Positions 58,274 to 64,000 of a DNA stretch of 64,000 nt are shown piece by piece; position 1 is the first letter of the stretch; the number at the start of each line of letters is the position of its first letter. The notes beneath the pieces are model-generated. The model saw only the letters and a program-made list of their open reading frames with translations. It was not told the origin of the DNA and did no database searches. This DNA is from Carettochelys insculpta. Taxonomy: Eukaryota; Chordata; Testudines; Carettochelyidae. A program made the position numbers and the translations under genes. Where the stretch lies: NCBI RefSeq assembly GCF_033958435.1, contig NC_134138.1, positions 188,825,298 through 188,889,297 of the forward strand. The letters are read 5' to 3'.

Positions 58274-60467
58274 TCTGTTAAGCCTCAGACTTTGAAAAGC
58301 GGTCAGAAGCTAAATACCATAGAACAATTTTAAAGTGAGCAGCAATATTTCTACAATCTTTAACCTGAGATTTTTAAAGCTTGAAAAAATAACCCTTTTT
58401 TTTATCAAGAGACAGATTGTGCCAAGCTTACTTACACTGAGCTGTATTTCACACCTTGATCAGGTCTGCTGTGGTCAGGTGGAAATTTTTAAACCATGCT
58501 TTTGCTGTTCAAACATGGCCTTTTTGTAAAATGGAAAAATTGTATGTGAAACCACTGGTTCTTCTATGCTTTGTTTTCCATGAAAATATTCATCACATTT
58601 TTACTGAAGATGTTATCAAAATTGTCATCAGAAAAAAGTGATCTGAGTGGATTGGAAAATCCAGTCCTAAATATAATAGCCAATTTTCCTTTGTGACTTG
58701 TTTGCATATTTAATCAGACCAGGGTTACTGCATTTCCTCTGAGGCTATTTATGTGATACTTATGAAACTGAATTTACTAATTTGTTGAAATGCAAGAAAC
58801 ATAGAAAACTTTCATTTCATACTTCCACTTTTTAAATAGGAGTGGTCATTCACTTACCTGGCCACTGCATGCTGCGCCCTATATTTGGAACTGAAACAGT
58901 GCTTGTTTGGAGGGAAGGAATAAAGTCTGTCTCTTACAGAAATAAGTTTGGGAATGATAGATTTCAGCACCAGTCATCTTTCCAGTGGTTACATTTTAGT
59001 TTTGTTCTTGTACAGTCATCATAACACAGCAAAAAGCTCTACTTCAGTGATTCTCAACCGGGGTACACAAACCCCTGGGGGAAGTGGGGAAGATGCAGAG
59101 TTCTTCCAAGGGGTACATCAACTCATCTTGATATTTGCCTGGTTTTACAACAGGCTATGTAAAAAGCAGTAGTGAACTTGATTATACACTGAAATGCAAA
59201 TAGAGTATTTATATTCAGATTGATTTTACTTTGTATCATTAAGGTGAGAAAGCAAGCAATTTTTCAGTAATATTGTGCTGTGGCACTTGAATATTTCGTG
59301 TCTGATTTTGAAAACAAGTAGTTTTTAAGTGAGTTGAAACTTTCAGGTAAGCAAGACAAATCAGATTCCTGAAAAGGGTACAGTAGTCTTGAAAGGTTGA
59401 GAAGCACTGCTCTACTCCAGAGGGGTAGTTGTGTTAGTATATTTCAGCAAAACGCCCACAAAAGCTTATGACCAAATGTAAGGTATCGCAGGAATCCTCA
59501 TTGTTTTTACTGCTGTATTTTTCATCTCCCTGTGGAAGATGATGATTTCTGAACCTTGACTTCAGAGCAGAAGGCATTTCTTTGGGAAATACACTAACCC
59601 AGCTCCACAATGGGAGGTAAAATCAATTTTTGATATGTAAATTGAGCTCTGAGAATCGCATATCTGGAGTCGACTTATCTAAAACATGTTTTTGCCATCG
59701 TCCACACAGGGAGAGGTTGACAGGGAAAAACTCTCCCACTGACTTTCCTTACTCTTAATGAAGGGCAGGAGTACTGGCGCTGATGCAGGTGCCCTATAAA
59801 TTCAGTTTAGTGAATCCCCATTAAGCACACTAAATGGATCTCTGTGGCTGGGTGGATCTTCCCTGTAGTGAAGATGGATGTACCCTCAGGAGCATTGCAG
59901 GCTTCATTTTTGAACAAAGGTTCTCTTCTACTACAGATCTTTGTGATAGTGCTGTATGCACTTGTTATATAAGAAATACACTGGGAGGCGTACTCAAGGA
60001 CTATATTTATGGCATCCTGCAAGTTTCCACGCAGACTGAATTGGTGTAATTTAAATTTGTTACCAGTTATTCAGTTGACAGCAAATATAATGATGAAACA
60101 TTACTGCTAGACATACTGTCAAGTTAAAAGTAATGTATTTTTTTAAAAAGTGGTCTTATGCTCCAAATTGCCACCTCATCCTCTGTGGGCTGAGGTTACA
60201 AACATTTGTGGCTTCAAGGAGCATGGAACTTTGGAGACTGTTTCCCTGCCCGGCACTCTGATACCTGCTGTGCAAAGGGGATTCGAAGCAAAGGTGTAAG
60301 GCAAAGGGGTAGATGGTCTCTGAACACCACCCTTGCTCATCAAATTTGAAAGGATTTCTGCCTCAGAGTCCAATCACACAAGCTTTTACTACTGGGATAG
60401 TGCCTGTTACCCATAATCCCATTGTAGTTTAGGAGACTGTGGGCATTAGTAAGCACTAAATCTAGTT
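58274..60467. other. Non-coding DNA with a short PLE fragment and a possible old DNA element
   Basis: No gene was recognised. A PLE-tail remnant lies at 59418-59482. The segment 59690-59770 ('cgtccacacagggagaggtt', 'gacagggaaaaactctccc') resembles the interior and ends of degraded palindromic elements, but its ends were not resolved. Confidence 0.45.
59418..59482 (-). repeat. Short PLE 3'-end remnant
   Basis: 'ggggtagttgtgttagtata' and 'cccacaaaagcttatgacca' match the reverse complement of the PLE tail. Confidence 0.5.
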
Positions 60468-60725
60468 AAGAACATAAGAACATAAGAATGGCCATACTGG
60501 GTCAGACCAAAGGTCCATTGAGCCCAGCATCCCATCTGCCGACAGTGGCCAATGCCAGGTGCCCCAGAGAAGGAGAACAGAAGACAATGATCAAGTGACC
60601 CATCTCCTGCCATCCATCTCCTGCCCCCGTTCCGAAGGCCAGGGCACCATACTCTATCCCTGGCTAATAGCCATCCATGGACCTAACCTGCAAAAATTTA
60701 TCAAGGTCTTTTTTAAACCCTAATA
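60468..60725 (-). repeat. CR1/L3-like LINE 3' end fragment (minus strand)
   Basis: It begins with a repeated 'aagaacataagaacataaga' (reverse of an 8-bp repeat tail) and continues 'atggccatactgggtcagac', 'caaaggtccattgagcccag', 'gccgacagtggccaatgcca'. This is the 3' part of a very common sauropsid LINE family. It is non-coding. Confidence 0.75.
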
Positions 60726-61601
60726 GTTGTGCTTGGAGACTCAGACCCTTCTTTTATATTGGTGGAGTCAGGATGTAGATCAGGTCATCCTCTCCTATCA
60801 AAATGCCCACAGTAGGAGTCATAGGTAGAGAAAATTTCAGTGAGGATATGGCTGATATGCACTTGAATGCAGCAATGGGATACTGAATATTTGTTTTTTA
60901 TATTTAATTAAAAATCCAACCATGCATGCCCTCACTCCTCATGCTGAGCCATGCAGAGCTCAGCTTGTATATTGCCCTTAATCAGAGCCACCACATGCAA
61001 AACAGAAGCAGTCTGGGAGGGCTGTTTTCTCACATTCACGAAGCAAAATTATGAGAGTGGAAGCTTGCTGAGGGTGGTAAGGGGGTCTCCCTAAGTTCAG
61101 TGCCAGTTTAAAAAGCCACTGCCAGCCCAGTAAGAGAAAAGTGTAACTAAAAATTTAGAAAAACTGTAAGTTTACAGGAAACACCAGGGTCTAATTTATG
61201 CTTTTATGGTTTTGACAAAAAATGACTAGAGCCAGTTGGACTATTTCCACTGATAAGAAGGGGCTTTGAAGTGGATCCTTATTACACTTTAAGCAACCCA
61301 ATTAACTATGGGTTGCACACATTTGGAACAGATAAACGTCTTAATGCACCTGTTCATTAGTGTGCTTGGAGCTCACATACCATAGTGATGGGCAGTAGGA
61401 AATAGCTAAGAGAGCAGAATTTGGATCATTCATTGTACTCAAATGTTAAAAATCTGATATTCTTGTGTGAAGGTGAAAAACCGAGGAGGTCTCATACAGT
61501 TTTGTAGAAAAATCATTTTATGAAGGATTAAATTCAATAATTAGCTTTATGGAAAGGTGACATTAGCTAACCTTTTCTTTCCGGGAACTGTAAGGATTTC
61601 A
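60726..61601. other. Non-coding DNA, nothing recognised
   Basis: AT-rich, with only short ORFs. Confidence 0.5.
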
Positions 61602-62078
61602 TAGAATCATAGAAGATTAGGATTGGAAGAGACCCCAGGTAGTCATGTAATCCAGCTCACTGCTGAAAGCAGGACCAACCAACCCCAACTAAATCATTCC
61701 AGCCAGGGCTTAGTCAAGCCTGGTCTTCAAAACGTCTAAGGATGGAGACTCCACCACCTCATTATGTAACCCATTCCGGTGCTTCACCATACTAATAGTG
61801 AAGCAGTTTTTCCAAATATCCAACATGAACTTCTCCCAGTGCAACTTCACCATTGCTCCTTGTTCTATCATCTGTCACCACTGAGAATAGCTTAGCTACA
61901 TCCTCTTTGGAACCGTCTTTAGGTAGTTTAGGGCTGCTATGAAATCCCACCTCATCTTTCTCTGCAGACTACATAAATCCAGTTTTCTCAGCTTCTCCTC
62001 ATAAGCCATGTGTCCCAGCCCCCAATCAGGTTTGTTGCCCTCTGTTGAACTCTCTTCAATCTGCCCACATTCTTTTTG
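61602..62078 (-). pseudogene. CR1 LINE, 3' segment of the internally inverted copy
   Basis: It starts at the reversed CR1 tail ('catagaatcatagaagatta'). The minus-strand reading includes 'ECGQIEESSTEGNKPDWGLG' and 'HMAYEEKLRKLDLCSLQRK', the CR1 C-terminal region. It ends where the orientation switches at about 62078. Confidence 0.85.
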
Positions 62079-62624
62079 TAGTGGGTCGGTTCTGGGGCTA
62101 GTTTTGTTCAACATTTTCATTAATGTTCTGGATGATGGGATAGATTGCACCCTCAGCAAGTTTGTGGATGGCTCTAAGGTGTGGGGAAGGGGTAGACATG
62201 CTGGAGGGTACAGAATAATCTGGTCAGATTGGAGGATTGGGCCAAAAGAAATCTTAATGATGTTCAACAAAGACAAGTGCAGAGTCCTGTACTTAGGACA
62301 GTAGAATCCCATGCTCTGCTACAGGCTGGGGAATGACTGACTGGGTAAGTGGCAGTTCTGCAGAAAAGGATATGAAAAGCTGGATATAAGTCAAAAATGT
62401 GTCCTTGTTGCCAAGAAGGCTAATGGCATATTGGACTGCAGTAGTAGGATCACTGCCAGCAGGTTGAGGGAAATGATTATGTCCCCTCTATTTAGCACAT
62501 GTGAGGCAACACCTGGAGTTCTCTCTCTCATTTTGGGCCTCCCACTACAGAAAGGATGTGGGCAGGTTGGAGAAAGTCCAATGGAAGGCAACAAAAATGA
62601 TTAGGGAGCTGGGGCACGTGACCC
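62079..62624 (+). pseudogene. CR1 LINE, inverted internal block
   Basis: The plus-strand reading gives 'GSVLGLVLFNIFINVLDDGI' and 'CTLSKFVDGSKVWGRG' (RT catalytic region with FADD degraded to FVDG), 'MFNKDKCRVLYLGQ', and onward to 'GLPLQKGCGQVGESPMEGNK'. In CR1 order it belongs exactly between the minus-strand blocks at 62626-62980 and 61602-62078, but it lies in the opposite orientation. About 65 bases at its end overlap the start of the 3' segment. Confidence 0.85.
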
Positions 62625-62980
62625 CTAGGGCAGTCTGCTTGATAATAGCTGCCAATGAGCTATCAAGCTGTTGATCACTACCTATTGAGCCCAGTGATCT
62701 AGCCAGTTTTCTATCCACTTTATACTCTATTCATCCAAGCCATACTTCTTTAACTTGCTGGCAAGAATACCATGGGAGACAGTATCAAAGGTTATGCAAA
62801 AGTGTATATCACATCCACCACTTTCTCTATATCCATAAAGCCAGTTATCTTATCATAGAAGGCAATTAGGTTGGTCAGACATGAGTTACCCTCAGTGAAT
62901 CCATGTTGATTTTTCCTGATCATCATCTTTTTCTCTAAGTGTTTCAAAATGGATTATCTGGGACTTTCCCCAATCACTAC
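62625..62980 (-). pseudogene. CR1 LINE, RT 5' segment of the same copy
   Basis: The minus-strand reading with frame changes gives 'GNSCLTNLIAFYDKITGFMD', 'TFDTVSHGILASKLKKYGLD', 'IKWIENWLDHWAQ' and 'VVINSLIAHWQLLSSRLP', then 'GS'. This is the CR1 RT up to the block where the inverted piece starts (GSVLG). The copy continues on the far side of the palindromic element, at 63437-63503. Confidence 0.82.
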
Positions 62981-63436
62981 GGCTGTGGCCACGCTTGGCC
63001 AAAACTTTGAAATGGCCGTGCTAACAGCCAAAACGAAGAATACTAATGAGGCGCTGAACTGAATATTCAACACCTCATTAGCATTCGCATAGTTCCAGCT
63101 GTGGCGCTTTGAAAACGCTGCTTTCGAAAGCGTGCGGCTCGGTGCGGCTACACAGGGATCCTTTTCGAAAGGACCCCGCACATTTTGAAATCCCCTTATT
63201 CCCTTAAGCTGAGAGGAATAAGCGTATTTGGAAATATGCGGGGTCCTTTCGACAAGAACCCCTGTGTAGCTGTGCCGAGCTGCACGCGTTCGAAAATGGC
63301 ACTTTTGAAGTGCTGCGGCCAGAAGCATGTGAATGCTAACGAGGCACTGAATATTCAATTCAGCACCTCATTAGTATTCTTTGATTTGGCCATTAGCATG
63401 GCCATTTCGAAGTTTTGGCCAAGTGTGGCCACAGCC
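62981..63436. mobile_element. Palindromic non-autonomous DNA transposon (GGCT-end family), copy 9, inserted in CR1
   Basis: The ends are ggctgtggccacgcttggcc and ggccaagtgtggccacagcc, perfect 20-bp inverted repeats. The flanks tac (62978-62980) and tat (63437-63439) differ by one base, fitting a 3-bp duplication. Inner arms 'gaatactaatgaggcgctga' and 'cagcacctcattagtattct' are complementary, as are 'aggatccttttcgaaaggac' and 'gtcctttcgacaagaacccc'. CR1 sequence continues on both sides. It is 456 bp and non-coding. Confidence 0.88.
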
Positions 63437-63503
63437 TATGAGTTTTCAAAGATGAAGGCTAATGGCTCTGCAATCACATCAGCCAGATCTAATGCAGCAC
63501 CTT
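63437..63503 (-). pseudogene. CR1 remnant 5' of the palindromic insertion
   Basis: 'tcaaagatgaaggctaatgg' and 'ctctgcaatcacatcagcca' match the CR1 region just upstream of the RT segment at 62625-62980. The next CR1 copy cuts it off. Confidence 0.6.
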
Positions 63504-64000
63504 TCATAGAATCATAGAACAATAGAGCTGGAAGAGACCTAACAAAGCCATCAAGTCCAGCCCCCTGCCCTAGGCAGGACCAAACCCATCATATCAGCCC
63601 AGCCAGGGCTTTGTCAAGGCGAGACTTAAACACCTCCAGGGATGGAGACTCCACTACTTCCCTGGACAGACTATTCCAATGCTTCACCACCCTCCTCGTG
63701 AAAAAGTTTTTCCTAATGTTCAACCTGTACCTTCCCAACCGCAACTTGAGACCATTGTTCTGTGTTCTGTCATCCGTGACCACTGTGAACAGCCTCTCTC
63801 CAGCCTCTTTGCAACCTCCCTTCAGTAAGTTGAAGGCTGTTATCAAATCCCCCCTCAGTCTTCTCTTCTGGAGACTAAACAGTCGCAATTCCCTCAACCT
63901 TTCTTCATAGGTCATATGCTCTAGCCAGTTAATTATTTTGGTCACCCTCTGCTGGACCCTCTCCAGTGTATCCACATCCTTCCTATAATTGAGGGTCCAG
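63504..64000 (-). pseudogene. Second CR1 LINE, C-terminal part, continues past the window edge
   Basis: It begins with the reversed tail 'catagaatcatagaacaata'. The minus-strand ORF at 63589-63975 is intact to its stop and reads 'VQQRVTKIINWLEHMTYEER', 'LRELRLFSLQKRRLRGDLIT', 'FFTRRVVKHWNSLSREVVES' and 'PSLEVFKSRLDKAL', the CR1 C-terminus. No frameshift is visible in this part, so it is younger than the neighbouring CR1. Its upstream part lies beyond 64000. Confidence 0.92.

Noticed and set aside
63185..63517. Plus-strand ORF across the palindromic element
   Set aside because: It runs through a non-coding palindromic transposon into CR1 remnants in antisense.
1..64000. CRISPR array, operons, riboswitches or prokaryotic mobile elements
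   Set aside because: No regularly spaced repeats with unique spacers, no dense gene packing, and a repeat content typical of vertebrate nuclear DNA.

Overview
The window looks like vertebrate nuclear DNA, and specifically a sauropsid, most likely a turtle. The reasons are CR1 LINEs with (ATTCTATG)-type 3' ends, an L3/CR1-like LINE tail, a Penelope-like element (PLE) with a GIY-YIG domain, tRNA-derived SINEs, a full-length DIRS retrotransposon, and a swarm of palindromic DNA elements whose ends read GGCTRYGTCTACAC. The species call is inference from repeat content. There are no prokaryotic features.

Layout. 1-19.4 kb is intergenic or repeat-rich. It holds palindromic elements at 1.1, 5.8 and 10.9 kb, a possible LTR-like region at 7.4-8.4 kb, a tandem duplication split by a PLE fragment at 8.6-8.9 kb, a non-LTR LINE whose 5' part is inverted (11.8-14.0 kb), a head-to-head pair of PLE copies (15.0-16.7 kb), and a 5'-truncated CR1 (17.2-18.4 kb). 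At 19.45-20.75 kb lies the only host gene evidence: a CpG island with one plausible first coding exon (20273-20552, + strand). It starts in a strong initiation context, encodes a possible N-myristoylation signal, and ends at a GTGAGT splice donor. No later exon was recognised, so the rest of the window may be a very long first intron or may lie outside the gene.

20.6-52 kb is non-coding DNA with scattered insertions: more GGCT-ended elements at 24.2, 31.4, 37.9, 39.1, 44.5, 44.8 and 46.8 kb, a LINE fragment split by a hAT-like insertion (31.7-32.8 kb), an L3-like LINE (35 kb), a hAT-type element with an 8-bp target duplication (46.3 kb), SINE heads, PLE ends and a possible LTR (50.4-51.8 kb).

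52.22-58.27 kb is a complete DIRS-type tyrosine-recombinase retrotransposon. It has inverted terminal repeats, a gag-like ORF, RT, RNase H and methyltransferase-like regions, a tyrosine recombinase with its R-H-R-Y residues intact, and the internal complementary region that defines the class. It carries four small frameshifts and three TGA stops, so this copy looks dead although structurally full length.

58.3-64 kb ends in a nested CR1 cluster: a minus-strand CR1 with an internal block of about 550 bp inverted and a 456-bp palindromic element inserted in it, then a second minus-strand CR1 that runs off the window edge.

No computation was run. All family calls come from reading motifs, and boundaries of old repeats are approximate.
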